64,000 nucleotides of DNA from Flavobacterium covae (GCA_019565575.1 CP067379.1:372001-436000), one strand, 5' to 3'. Positions 49,700-60,378 are shown, numbered from the stretch's first letter. The notes: generated by a model not told the origin, from the sequence alone. Translations and numbers: made by a program.

Positions 49700-50713
49700 T
49701 TATTCACATTTTTCAAGTGTAATTTCAATTTCAATTTCTTTATTTAATTCACTTAAAAAATCATTTTCTAAAAACTCTCTTTTTTTAGTTTTACTATTAT
49801 AAAAACCGAGCCATTTAAAATTAATCTTACTATCATCTCTCTTTTTAATTTCAAGAACCATTGATTCGTTCATGAAATTTTCCCAATCTAATTTTGCACC
49901 TAATGAACCTTTATCTTTAGGAATTTCTTTCAATTTATATGATATTGTATTATTAGATTCATCAATTTTCTCTAAGTTAATATATATTTGGTTGTAGATT
50001 AATTCTAAATTAACATATTCTTTGTTAAACTCAATTTTGGCATTACCGTTTAGACAATCTGATTTCCAAACTCCATTTAAACTGAAATTATCTTTTATTT
50101 TATTTTTATCTTCATTGATTTTTCTTGAAAAATATAAATAACTATTATCAGAATTAAAATTTTCAGGTATTTTAGAATAACGAGCAATTTTTGATTTGAC
50201 AAATTTGTACTCTAACATGTCTTTATCAACACTAACTTTTAAAAAGTCATTGATACTTGTCGTCTCAGAATCAGCCCTAGGTTCTTCAATATAAAAAGTA
50301 TTACTTATTCTATTATTGTTAATTATTACACTAAAATACCATGAAGTACCAATGTCAGCGGTCGCTTCTACTATAATGTTGCTAAGTGTAGATGATAATT
50401 CATTTATAAAAAATGAAAATCCTGGGCCATCATAACTTTTATTTAATTCTATTTTTCCTAATGATATATTATCTTTTTTTAAAATATAAGTATTCGTACT
50501 TGATTTATCTTCAATAATAATGTAGTTATTGTAATAATATGAACTATTATTTTCTTTAAAAACATTAAAAATAGTTTCAGATTTTAACTTTTTACTTTCA
50601 TTAATTTCGGATAATTCTAAGTCTTCTTTATTTGATATGTTATTATTTTTATTACTATTTTCCTTGCAACCAAGCAATAATAAAAAAGTTAGTAATCTAA
50701 TCAGATTTTTCAT
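49700..50713 (-). CDS. Predicted immunity lipoprotein of effector 1
   Basis: 337 aa, intact. Lipobox LLGC right after a short signal. The mature protein is rich in Asn, Ser, Lys and beta-strand pattern; no family recognised. It starts 36 nt after the stop of the GH104-M23 effector, so it is the best candidate for the cognate immunity protein. Between its stop and the orphan cassette lies about 80 bp with traces of a membrane helix in broken frames (ITIAVILLFVFSLFI), perhaps a relic of another gene. Confidence 0.75.
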   Translation of the reverse strand: MKNLIRLLTFLLLLGCKENSNKNNNISNKEDLELSEINESKKLKSETIFNVFKENNSSYYYNNYIIIEDKSSTNTYILKKDNISLGKIELNKSYDGPGFSFFINELSSTLSNIIVEATADIGTSWYFSVIINNNRISNTFYIEEPRADSETTSINDFLKVSVDKDMLEYKFVKSKIARYSKIPENFNSDNSYLYFSRKINEDKNKIKDNFSLNGVWKSDCLNGNAKIEFNKEYVNLELIYNQIYINLEKIDESNNTISYKLKEIPKDKGSLGAKLDWENFMNESMVLEIKKRDDSKINFKWLGFYNSKTKKREFLENDFLSELNKEIEIEITLEKCE

Positions 50714-50749
50714 AATTATTTGTTTTTTGTTTTGGTTTGTTTTGGTTCA

Positions 50750-53747
50750 TCAATACTCTCTAAATTCACAAAAAAAAGCTGGATTGTGTCTATTAGATAA
50801 ACCACTACCATTCCCAGATGATTTCATTGCTACTTCAAAATGTAAGTGTGGATTAACAGCATTTTTCGCATTTCCTGTATCACCAGTTTTACAAATTTCT
50901 TCTCCAGATTTCACTTCTCCAGAGGTAATTAATGCAGACTCTAGATGAGCATATCTTAAATAAATATATTCTGAATCTAAATCAAATCCTGAACCACTTA
51001 TTACTTCATCAGCAAACTCTAATTCATAGCTGTTTTTAGAATTTCTTAAATCCTCTCCCTTAACTTTTAAAACTAATACATTACCATAGCCATCATCTCC
51101 CTCATTTTTATAGCTTACAATTTCACCATCTAAACATGCAAAACAAGAAGTACCTACCTCAGCAAATAAATCCAACCCTTGATGGTTTTTCTTGGTGCCA
51201 TCTGGTTTTAATCTAACAGGACCAAAAGCTCCATTTTGTTCTTTATGAACTCCTGAGGAATTATAATAAGTACGTTGAGAATTTTTCAAAGGATTAGTCC
51301 ATTTTGATTTTTCTCCATTATTACAGCATGTAATTCCTAATTCTTTTAAAAATCCTTCTTTTAAATGTAATGGGCTTTTTTGAGAAATTTCTTCTTTAAA
51401 AAATTCTTCATAATGTTCAATACAATCTTTAAGAGGGGTTGCTGGTTGCAATTTGCCATTTAATTTGTAATGACTATTTGTTTCGTCTTCAGGTAAACTT
51501 GCCCAAATAAAGCAAGCTTCTTTATTTATTGAATTCTTAATGTCATTATTTATAATTTTTCTTATCAAATTTGGTCTTTGTTTATTCATTAAAACAAGAC
51601 AGATTTTATCCTGTGATTCTTCGCTAAAATCATTTATATTGTATTTTTTCAATAAATCATTTTTAGAATTATATACACCAGTTTTACTTTTGTTTTTTAC
51701 TTCAAATCCAGACAATTCCCACCAAACATATCTCATCACTTGGTATGCACCAGCAGCACTTGATTCGCCTTCATAAATCAATTGAGGATGAGTAGATAAG
51801 TCATTAATTTTATTTCCACCATAAGCAGTTGTATAACTTTTTTCAAAATCATTTTTAACATATACCGTTTGCTTTGTTTTCTTATCATAAGACTTTATAA
51901 GCTCTCCTGTCCCTTCACCAACCCTTAACATTCTCATAAATGCTCTTATTCTAGCTTCACACTCACATTTTTTCCCAATCTCAAAATAAGCACCATCCTT
52001 TTTCAAAAATTCGCCTTCGTGTTTTTTTACATCACCTTGACATTCTGCTTGTAGCCACAAGTATTCAGTAGGTACTTTGTAGGTATCGAAAGTAATTTTT
52101 TCGCCTTTGTCATACGAGGCATTTGTTAATGCTTTTACTATATCCTCAGATTTTGCAAATTTTTTATTTTTAGCTAATTCGTCTTTTATTTTTTTAATAA
52201 TTATTCCTGCAACCGTTTTTTTCTTGGCATCGGTACTAGTATCATTTTTACCTCCAAAAGTATAAGTATGCTGTCCGTCTTTTATTCCAGCCAGTTTTTC
52301 TTTCCACTTTTTTAAATCTTCATCAGATTTTGGGCGAAGTTTGATTTTTATTTTAGCTTCTCCTTTTTCTACTGTAGCTTTTAATGTAGTTAATTCGGCA
52401 CCATCTTTTTTCGCTTCTTGAACTGGTAAATCCGCAGCTTTAGCTATTAAAATTTCTTCTTTTTCTTTTATTTTAATGTTTACTTCTTTTCCTTCTAGCA
52501 ATACGGTTTTTGCTACTATATATATTTCTTCTTCAAGTGGAGCATTGTTTATTTTAACCAAATTAGAACCTAGCTTATATACGTCAAAAGATATTACTTC
52601 ATTTTTAGCATAAGTAGTTTTAGTTAAAGCAGCTTTTATATCGTCTAGTTTTGAATATTTTTTATCTTTTCTTATTGCTTCATCTACTTTTTTCTTGATG
52701 ATTGTAGCAATTTTATCTTTATCAATATTTTTGTTCTCGTTTTGAAATTTATATTGATGGGTTCCTGTTTTTTCAGTTGTTTCTTTTGTAAATTCTTCTT
52801 TGGCAAAGTAAACATCAATAATAGTTTCTACTGAAGCCTTCTCCACCTTTGTTTTTCCTATAACAGCGGGGCTTTTTCCTTCGGGGATTTCAATGGTGTG
52901 GGGTTTGTCTCTTTGAGCGGTTCCTTGGGTTTCTGCCCAATCCCATATTTCGTCTATGGTTTCTGAAATGCTTCCAAATACTCCTTTCTCTTCTTTTTAC
53001 TCCTTGGTTTGTGCTCTGCCGGAGAACCTTTGGCTTTTTTAATTGCCGTGGGTTGTGATGGTTTTTTATTTTCTGTGGGGGATGGATTTTTTACTTCTAC
53101 GTTTGAGGTTGTGTGTTTTTTGGTTTTGTAATATTCTACTGTTACATAAAATTCTAGTTCTCGTATGTCTGTCTCGCCTTCCATGGCTTTTTTCATTAAT
53201 GCTTTGGTTAGCATAAAGTCTACTTCTGCATCTCCGTATAGGTCTACTTTTGCTTTTTTGGTATCAATGAGTTGGTTGGTTGTATTGTGTCCGCTGCCTT
53301 TTGCATCGTCTTCCCATAAGGTAAATAGGACTTCTTTGTTAAACATATTTATGCAATGGGCTTTGGCTCGTAGTTTTTCTGTAAAACTAAAAACGCTGCC
53401 TTTGCTATCGTCTACGTAGTTTAGGTCTACTTTGCAAATTTTCGGGATTTTACTGGCTTTGGGGGTTATGATTAATCCGCCTCCTTCGGGTTGGTATAAA
53501 TATCCTTCTAATCGGTAGGTCTCTCCTACTGAGGATTCGCCAAAGGTAAAACTGCTGTCTCCTTTTTTCTTAATATGGGTGGTGGTAAATCTACCATCGC
53601 TTCTTTTTTGAATAGCTCCCAGGTAACCTTTGCTTGTTCTCTTTCGGATATCGGGGTATTAGGGTACCATTCGGATATGTGATAGGTGTATTTTTCGCCT
53701 ACTGTCGGCGAGGTTACTCCTGATATTGCGGATATGCCTTTTTTCAT
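50750..53747 (-). CDS. Effector 1: multidomain cell-wall toxin, GH104 plus M23, frameshifted
   Basis: About 1000 aa when joined. Order: N-terminal Ig-like beta head (1-250, GISAISGVTSPTVGEKYTYH onward), linker with SPAEHKPRSKKEEKG and HTIEIPEGKSPAVIGKTK, two copies of a stalk repeat (GTHQYKFQ.. and GQHTYTFG..), then GH104 with MLRVGEGT, SSAAGAYQVMRYVWWEL and CFIWASLPED, and M23 with NHQGLDLFAEVG, RYAHLES and PHLHFEVA. No signal peptide. Homopolymer losses near 53607 and 52993 relative to the twin copy at 62.5-63.3 kb break the frame; the part from 52846 on is open. Start: ATG 53747, 19 nt behind the LysM gene. Confidence 0.85.
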
Positions 53748-53765
53748 TATAAATCTGTGTTTTTA

Positions 53766-54161
53766 TTACCAAGCTTCGTTGTTTTTACTGCTGATTTCTT
53801 CTTGAAATTCTTCAAAATTCATAATGGGGTTGTATAAATGTTGTTCTCGTGGATTGGCTTTTTTTACTTGGCTTTTACTGCTTTGACTTTGTTGTCCGTG
53901 TTTTAAAATCGTTATTTTACCTCCTGTACTGCACTTTAATTCGGATATTTCGGTAACGCATTTTTTGTCTAAAATTTTTACTTTGTCGTAGGTTTTACTC
54001 CATTTTCCGGCTGCTACTTCTGTCTCTAATAAGTCTTCTAAAGGACAATATAGGTTGTGAAATGCTCGAAGATGGGCTTCGTCTTTTGTAGCAAATTTTT
54101 CAGCTAGGGAATTTAGTGTGTCTCCTTTTTGTACTACGTGTACAGACCGACTGATGTTCAT
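53766..54161 (-). CDS. LysM-domain protein heading effector operon 1
   Basis: 131 aa, intact. One LysM domain near the start (SVHVVQKGDTLNSLAEKFATKDEA, residues 6-50), a middle segment with ELKCSTGGKITILKHGQQ, and a basic tail ending in NNEAW. No signal peptide or membrane segment. Always directly upstream of the effector head here, so it may load or dock the effector on a secretion device or on peptidoglycan. It differs from its twin at 63.4-63.7 kb by one visible substitution (Asn/Lys in AFHNLYC). Confidence 0.85.
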   Translation of the reverse strand: MNISRSVHVVQKGDTLNSLAEKFATKDEAHLRAFHNLYCPLEDLLETEVAAGKWSKTYDKVKILDKKCVTEISELKCSTGGKITILKHGQQSQSSKSQVKKANPREQHLYNPIMNFEEFQEEISSKNNEAW

Positions 54162-54216
54162 AAGTTTAAAAATATAAAAACAGAATATAATAACATTTAC
54201 TTATTTATTTTACTAA

Positions 54217-54224
54217 CAAATTTA
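54217..54224 (-). promoter_or_regulatory. Candidate -7 element of effector operon 1
   Basis: TAAATTTG on the minus strand, about 55 nt before the LysM ATG, preserved in both operon copies. Confidence 0.45.
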
Positions 54225-54428
54225 TAATAATTACACTAAACTATCATATTATTGTTTTTTTTATTAAATGCAATTTAATTATTATTTTTTTTTACAAATG
54301 TGTTTTTTATAAATTCATTCAGCCGATATATAACAATTTATAATTTTAAAAAATTATATAAAAACAAAAAGTAATCAATGAGCTTTTATGATAATGGAGT
54401 TTATTTTTTTATCGTTTTAGATGTTTTT

Positions 54429-54794
54429 TTAGCATATCTTATAATAAATTTTCCTAAAATCAGAACTTACTTTATTACCCCATATCAAATCATACTGTTT
54501 ACAAATACAATGGGTTTTTGTATTGTTTTTCGGATATTCCACCTTTGTTTTTCCTATAACAGCGGGGCTTTTTCCTTCGGGGATTTCAATGGTGTGGGGT
54601 TTGTCTCTTTGAGCGGTTCCTTGGGTTTCTGCCCAATCCCATATTTCGTCTATGGTTTCTGAAATGCTTCCAAATACTCCTTTCTCTTCTTTTTTACTCC
54701 TTGGGTTGTGCTCTGCCGGAGAACCTTTGGCTTTTTTATTTCTATGTTTGAGGTTGTGTGTGTTGGTTTTTAATATCGCTTTTTTTCCGCACAA
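54429..54794 (-). pseudogene. Degenerate effector linker remnant
   Basis: Encodes KKAKGSPAEHNPRSKKEEKG, the HTIEIPEGKSPAVIG block and THCICKQYDLIWGNKVS, matching the linker and the start of the muramidase domain of effector 2 (about 62340-62620). It then degenerates (DFRKIYYKIC, stop). The Ig-like head is replaced by a short unrelated start, with a deletion between TTTGAGGTTGTGTG and the KKAKGSP part. A scar of past rearrangement between the two operons. Confidence 0.75.
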
Positions 54795-54832
54795 ATCCTT
54801 GTCTTCTTTTTAAGGTTATATACCTGTGGGGC

Positions 54833-54856
54833 AAGGAAAATGTTGCCATTTTCCTT
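54833..54856. repeat. Perfect 10-bp hairpin with tetraloop
   Basis: AAGGAAAATG, TTGC, CATTTTCCTT. No T-run follows, so it is not a standard terminator. Role unknown. Confidence 0.5.
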
Positions 54857-54913
54857 CTTCTATCTCAGTTATGTCCCCAATTGGTTTTTAGTTTGTAAAG
54901 GAGCGTGTAGTAC

Positions 54914-54935
54914 AAAACGGCGTTGAGCCGTTTTT
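54914..54935. terminator. Terminator between the two effector operons
   Basis: AAAACGGC/GCCGTTTT with a 5-nt loop and T residues on the plus strand (TTTTTATTTATT); on the minus strand the T-run is short. It lies behind the last lipoprotein of the upstream train and would end that transcript weakly. Confidence 0.6.
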
Positions 54936-54989
54936 ATTTATTATCTTAAAAAGATAGACTATTTATTGATTGTCAAAATTAGTAATAGA

Positions 54990-55859
54990 TTACTTAGTCT
55001 TAAGTATTGTGCCGTCTTTTTTTACTTGATATTTTTCCAATATTTTTTTTGTTAATGTATTATATTTAATATCATAAACAACTATTGATAAATCCTTTTC
55101 AAAAACAAAAGATTGATAGCTCTCATTCTCAGGCATAGCGTAACCTATAGATGCGCTTGAAATTATTTTATCATTTCTTACTGATATTAATGTTTGTGAA
55201 TCAGAATCACCATATGTACAATATATATAATTTTTGAAGTCCAAGTTACCATTGTTGATTTTAAAAATTTTATCAGGACTATCTTCTGAATTTCCTGAAA
55301 TCAACTTTTTAAGGTTCTCTAATTCATTACCTTCCAAAAATGGATATTTTTCTTTGCACTTTTTTTCATTGTTCCCACATAATTTAGTCATTTCTTCAAA
55401 ATTAAAAGGGAGATTTACCATTTCTGGAAGCACTTATTGTATTATTTTGAATGTTATTAGAATTATTTAATTCTCTCCATTCAGATAACGAAATCATATT
55501 TCCTTCTATAGGTTCTAATACTTTAATATTTTCGCAATTCCCTTTTTCTACATTAAAAGTAAAGTATGTTTCAAATCTAATATCTGAATTATAACCAGTT
55601 TTAATTTGATAAAATGTTTTATTTTCTACAACTAAACTGTCAGACATTAGCGATATACCTTTTTATGATTAGATATAGAATCAATGAAGTGATTTTGTTT
55701 TACAACTTCATTTAATCCTAAAATTTCATTTTGTGCTTGATTTAAATCACAATTGTTTGAAATGGAAACTTTATTAATATTGCTTTGTTTTTTTTCCTCT
55801 GTCTTTTTACAGTTTATGAAAAGAAGTAAAAATGAACTAAGAATGAATAATTTCTTCAT
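54990..55859 (-). CDS. Predicted immunity lipoprotein of GH73 cassette, two frameshifts
   Basis: About 290 aa when joined. Signal FILSSFLLLFINC with lipobox; restored frame runs through NHKKGISLMSDSLVVENK (break near 55657) and NNTIS..LPEMVNLPFNFEEM (break near 55430). It starts 7 nt after the GH73 stop. The mature sequence has no family I know; role from position. Confidence 0.65.
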
Positions 55860-55866
55860 ATTTATT

Positions 55867-56824
55867 TTAATTTAATAATTCAATGTCTTTTTTGATTTCT
55901 TCAATCTTTGATGAATAAGATTGGCATTTAAGTTTGCACTCGAGCCATTTTTGATAGTCGCGCACTACACCTTTGAAAATATTTTTTACAGATATTTTAT
56001 AATTACTTGCAGTAGCAAAAGAACCTAATTTTCCTTTGTCTTGCAATCCTATTAAAAAATCATCAATAGTTTTAGAATCGTCCATAATTGCCACATAAGC
56101 TTCTTTGTAATTTGTTTTTAACAAATCAACATATCCCATAAATCCCTTCTCCACACTTGAGAAATTTGCAAATCCATCCTTAATAGGTATTTTTTTACCA
56201 TTTACTTCTTCATGTGTATTATAAGCTTTACTTCCTAAATCCCCTTTCCCTTTAATATTCATTGGATTGTTGTTTGGAACTTCTTTATCAAAACCATTTT
56301 CTTGACGTCTTTGAGCGACCATATATAACCCTTTAAATTTATTTGCATTAGATTTTTTTGTAATATAGTCAATAGTTTTAGTTCCAAATGAATTGTAAAA
56401 ATCCTCTCTTTTCTTCACAGGAGGATCTAAACTTTTGCATTTACAGCTGTTTATCTCAGGTAATAAATCCACTAAAACGTAAGTATTTATTTCTTTTGTG
56501 TAACTTGATTCAGCTACTGCAATATCATCTGTGCTGGAATATCCTCGTCTACCATAAATTCCTGTTAATTCTGGTATAATTGTTTCTAAGTAATTATTAA
56601 TACAATGATATTTATTTTTGTAAGTTTTTTTCTGTCTAGTGGATTTGAAATAGATTTAAGTTCATCAACAAATCCGCTATTTGCAATAATCGAATCACCA
56701 ATACTAAGATTTGTGGTTTGGCTTTGACTAGGGTTAACTTTTTCATTGTTTATTTTCTCACTTTTTTTACAACTACTAAAAAATGTTATAGTGAGTAATA
56801 CTGAATAAAAATATATTTTTTCAT
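55867..56824 (-). CDS. Lipoprotein-type N-terminus joined to GH73 glucosaminidase cassette, frameshifted
   Basis: Uninterrupted GH73 part is 55867-56472 and its frame is open further upstream. Motifs: YMVAQRRQENGF (catalytic Glu), NNNPMNIKGKGD, FANFSSVEKGFMGYVDLL, typical of N-acetylglucosaminidases. ATG 56824 gives, after one restored A, MKKIYFYSVLLTITFFSSCKK with a lipobox; a second restored A near 56625 joins DRKK to TYKNKYHCINNYLETIIPELTG, which runs on into the GH73 frame. So either a truncated immunity lipoprotein is fused to a toxin cassette, or two genes abut. The exact structure is uncertain; the GH73 domain is clear. Confidence 0.65.
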
Positions 56825-56879
56825 TTTACTAAATTTATTTTAATAATGGTTGTAAAACGGCTTTATGATATTTTAAATT

Positions 56880-57791
56880 TTATTTTCTTTTAAACTCTTG
56901 CCAAATATTATCATAAAAACGCTCACTTTTAATATAAACTTTCTTGTTCTCCTTTTTAATAAAAAAGGCACTTTCATCTTTATTTTGTGTACAAATTCCT
57001 TCTCCAATATAGTTCAATTTCAAGTTCTCATTATTTTGACTAATTGAATACTCTCCCTCACAGTAAGCTTCCATTGAGTTTGAAGTTCCAATACTCAAGA
57101 TAGTATTACTTTTAGAAAAATTAAAATTGAAAGTTATATCAATTGGATCGCCAGTTTCAACGGATGCTACTTTAGTTTTAATAAAGTAATCACCTTCTAA
57201 TGAAAATTCTTTTGAAGCTAAAACTTTATTTGAAAATAGAATTTTATTTACATATTCACCATACCGTCCATCAGATTCATCTTTAAATTCTATAGTTTTT
57301 ATTAATTCCCATCCTGTGCTACCAAACTTAAAAACATTTTCTTTATATGGAAATTTTGGATAATAAGGAATATCTAATTTTTTGCTATTATCCAAATATT
57401 TAGCATCGATTAGGAAAATAAAAATTTCAAAATTCAGTTTTAAATCAGGAACTGTCATTTTATTAACTTTAGTCTCTATGTTTTCATCCTCGAGACTTAA
57501 TTTACTAGATGGTTTTGGAATTAAATAAATTCCAATATTTCCAAAATTATTTTTAGCATCTGCTTTATAAATGCAACCATTATCTGGAATTGTTAGATAA
57601 TCGCCATTATTTGTATATTCTCCACATTTTAGTATATCATCAAATTGATATGTTTTTGAATTTGTTAAAGTGTCAGCAACAATTTCTGTTTTTTTATTTG
57701 AAAGATTATCATTTTTAGAATCATTTTTTTTGCAAGAAATGATTAGTATTGTTGTTAAAAAGATTTTTAATAATATTTTAATTTTATTCAT
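56880..57791 (-). CDS. Predicted immunity lipoprotein of SLT-NlpC/P60 cassette
   Basis: 303 aa, intact. Signal with lipobox IISC and the KK spacer usual here. Beta-rich mature part with no known family; the last part (CEGEYSISQNNENLKLNYIGEG) resembles small lysozyme-inhibitor-like folds only vaguely. Starts 2 nt after the toxin stop, the tightest pair in the locus besides effector 2. Confidence 0.75.
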   Translation of the reverse strand: MNKIKILLKIFLTTILIISCKKNDSKNDNLSNKKTEIVADTLTNSKTYQFDDILKCGEYTNNGDYLTIPDNGCIYKADAKNNFGNIGIYLIPKPSSKLSLEDENIETKVNKMTVPDLKLNFEIFIFLIDAKYLDNSKKLDIPYYPKFPYKENVFKFGSTGWELIKTIEFKDESDGRYGEYVNKILFSNKVLASKEFSLEGDYFIKTKVASVETGDPIDITFNFNFSKSNTILSIGTSNSMEAYCEGEYSISQNNENLKLNYIGEGICTQNKDESAFFIKKENKKVYIKSERFYDNIWQEFKRK

Positions 57792-57793
57792 AA

Positions 57794-59861
57794 TTATAGT
57801 TTTTTTGTGTAATTCTTAGGTTTGAAATAACCTTTCCAACCTGTGTGTAAATTTAAAGCCTTCCCTTTTCTTTTATAAATGGCTACTCTTGAACAATTAG
57901 TCTTAGAATCTCCTCCATTTTTTATGTTAGTTTTTTCATCAGCACTACCAACTGAACCAATGGCTTCTAAAATGGTTACTAAATCGGATCTCACATCATA
58001 GTCATATACAATTCGGTATGACCAACTCCATCGCTTCTTCGCCAAACAAAAATATCACCTTTTTGAGGTTTAAAGTCATCGTTTTGGCTATTTGCTACAA
58101 AATCAATATTCTGTGAACCAATCGCTGTTCTAAAATCTTTTTGGGTAGTCATATTCAGTGTTGATAGAAGTTTTACATCATTTGTAATGCCTAACTTATA
58201 TAAGTATATGGCTACTGTTTCTGAACAATCTAATGCTTTTAATCCTTTTTCAGACATTGAATTTCTTACTCCAGCCTGACTATATGGGATATGTTTTGAA
58301 ACCAATTGCTTCATATCTTCTAAGACACCAGCCTCCGAATCAATTTTCTTTTCTTCTTTAATTAATCCACATTTAAAATCACTCTCTTTACTTTGTAAGC
58401 CTTCAGTAAAACTTGTTTTATATCTTGTTAAAATTTCAGAGCGTTGTATTTTACCATCATTATTATTTTCTTCATCAACACTTTTGTTAGCAATATAATT
58501 TTTATTGCTTTGTTCTTCTGTTTTGTTTTTTGGATTATTAAATCTCTGATATAGAACAAAATCGTCATCTTTGTTAATTCCAATAGGAGCAAATACTTGT
58601 AGATAAATATCTTCTGGTGTTTTTATCTTTTTGTGCCAATCATATAATTGGAAATATTTTTTTACATAATCCAATTGCTCAATATTAGTCATTAATGCTA
58701 ATTTTCTTTTTGTTAAAGTTAATGAGTTTTCTTTGTTTAAGGCATCAATTGCTGCTTTTGTAAATTGAATTAATCCTACAGCTCCACTAAAATTTTTATC
58801 TAGTTTAAGTATGCTATCATTTGAGAGACCTCCATATTTTTTTCTTTTTTTCCGTTTTTATCTGTGTAGCTAATTAATTCAATTTTTGAAGCTGAAAATG
58901 TTGAAGAAGTTTCAACTCTCATCACCGCCATTAACCCATTAGCCATTTCAATTTTCTTACTTTCTCCCCATAATTCTGCACAAATTTGAACAACTTTCTT
59001 TCTAAAATCACAACTTACTTTATTACCCCATATCAAATCATTTTGTTTGTAAAAGCAAATTACAGTTTTATTATCTTTCGGCGCATCAGCTTGCTCCACC
59101 TTAAGTTTTGTCACATTAGTAGGAACATCCTGTTTCAAAGCTTTGACATCTACATCTACAACGACGCTTTTTATATGTGAATGAGTCTCTAGTACTTCGA
59201 TATTTACAAAAAACTCTTGTTCACTTCCTTCAAATAAATCGTCGCCAAGGCTTTTAGATACTTTGTTTAAGGTTACATCTATGAAGCACATGTCAGAAAC
59301 AAGAGTATCTTTTTTATCGATAATTAATTGATTCTCGGTAATGTCTTGCTCGTAGAGTTTAAAACGTATGGGCTTTCCTTTAAGTCCTGTGCTTTCTATC
59401 CAAACTCTTATTACTCCTCCTTTTACTGTACTAGTAATGGCTTTGTTGCTGGCATCGGTTATATATACTTTACTTATGTCCTTTTTGCAGGTGCAGGTTG
59501 TGGCTGTACAGTAGCAACAGGCTGTCCTCTAGGAACTACACCTCTATGTCCTAGTATTTTGTCATTTTCTTTGGTCTTGCCTTCAAGATGGTCAATAGTC
59601 TCTTGCCTGCGTTGTTCAGGAGTTTTAGTGTTTGTAAAATCTACATTTCCTGACACTACACGCTGTGTACCATCGTGGTATGCTGTTACATAATATTCGT
59701 GGATTGCACTTTCTTTTCCTTTGTCGTCTTGCATTTCAGCATATTTTTTGAAATAGAGGGATAAGAATTTCTGTTGTGTCAATACCATTTTTACCTACTG
59801 TAACCAAACTATTGATTGCAAGAATAGATACTTTTGTGTTTTTATCGTAGTCAAGGGTTAT
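57794..59861 (-). CDS. Headless effector: SLT-type muramidase plus NlpC/P60 peptidase, four frameshifts
   Basis: About 690 codons when joined. The frame opens directly at the stop of the upstream lipoprotein gene, without start codon (ITLDYDKNTKVSILAINS). Then linker modules (DISKVYITDASNKAITST, FVNIEVLETHSHIKSVVV), the hinge NDLIWGNKVSCDFRKKVVQI shared with effector 2, a muramidase (MRVETSSTF with Glu; SGAVGLIQFT), an EF-hand-like NNNDGKIQRSE, and NlpC/P60 with KALDCSETVA (Cys) and DGVGHTGIVYDYD (His). Breaks near 59755, 59486, 58855 and 58025; the last, a missing G in ACCGGAATT, sits on the catalytic His. Confidence 0.75.
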
Positions 59862-60376
59862 TTAATTTCATAAATTTCTATCCAAGATTTATTTGTACCT
59901 TCTCCTCCTAGACCTAAAACAAATAATTTATTATTTTCTGATTTAATCTCAAACATTGGACTATCTCTTGTACATGGCTCATCAGAATCTGCATAAAACA
60001 GCTGTAAGACATCTCCTTTCATTTTAAAATCATACATCCCATCACAAATTACTGGTTCATGAATAGTCTCAAGTCTTAAAATAACAAACTCTTCAAAAAT
60101 TTCGAATTCATAGTTTATTATAGCAGTTCCTTGATTCAATCCATCAGTCTCGACTCCAATACCATATTTCCCTAAAAATCTTTTATCTATTTTGTTTTCA
60201 ATCGTATCTGATTTTTTTTTTTTATTTACATCTTTTCTATTTATGTTTGATTCAATATCTCTTTTAAAACTTAAAGTGTCAACTATTTGACTACTTTGTT
60301 TCTTTTCTTCATTTTCACTATTACCTTTGCAACCAAGCAATGAAAGTAAAACGATTATTACAAATTGTATTTTCAT
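59858..60376 (-). CDS. Second lipoprotein behind effector 2
   Basis: 172 aa, intact. Lipobox LLGC at about residue 16. The mature part (FKRDIESNINRKDVNKKKKSD then RFLGKYGIGVETDG and a short beta domain) is like many small flavobacterial lipoproteins of unknown role. Two nt after the previous lipoprotein gene. It may be the immunity gene of a lost toxin, or a second protector. Confidence 0.7.
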   Translation of the reverse strand: MKIQFVIIVLLSLLGCKGNSENEEKKQSSQIVDTLSFKRDIESNINRKDVNKKKKSDTIENKIDKRFLGKYGIGVETDGLNQGTAIINYEFEIFEEFVILRLETIHEPVICDGMYDFKMKGDVLQLFYADSDEPCTRDSPMFEIKSENNKLFVLGLGGEGTNKSWIEIYEIK

Positions 60377-60378
60377 TT

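Larger units (their letters stand above)
52843..54418. repeat. Direct repeat copy 1 of effector-operon start (about 1.57 kb)
   Basis: Covers the linker, the Ig-like head, the LysM gene and its upstream region. It matches 62428-64000 with a handful of substitutions and single-base homopolymer differences, and the second copy probably continues past the window. Similarity ends sharply at the ATTCCACCTT.GTTTTTC linker, where the two effectors take on unrelated C-terminal parts. Confidence 0.9.

Noticed and set aside
48892..52080. Prophage lysis cassette, because of the lambda-endolysin-like domains
   Set aside because: No holin, spanin, capsid or tail gene is near; the domains are fused to M23 and to large heads and paired with lipoproteins.
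52954..53747. Phase-variable contingency locus from homopolymer differences between the two effector heads
   Set aside because: Equal indels occur in many housekeeping genes, so sequencing error explains them without a biological switch; kept open only as a possibility.
54378..54662. Plus-strand open frame starting ATGAGCTTTTATGATAATGG
   Set aside because: It runs antisense through the effector linker remnant, has no homologue-like features and its start is part of the duplicated non-coding upstream region.
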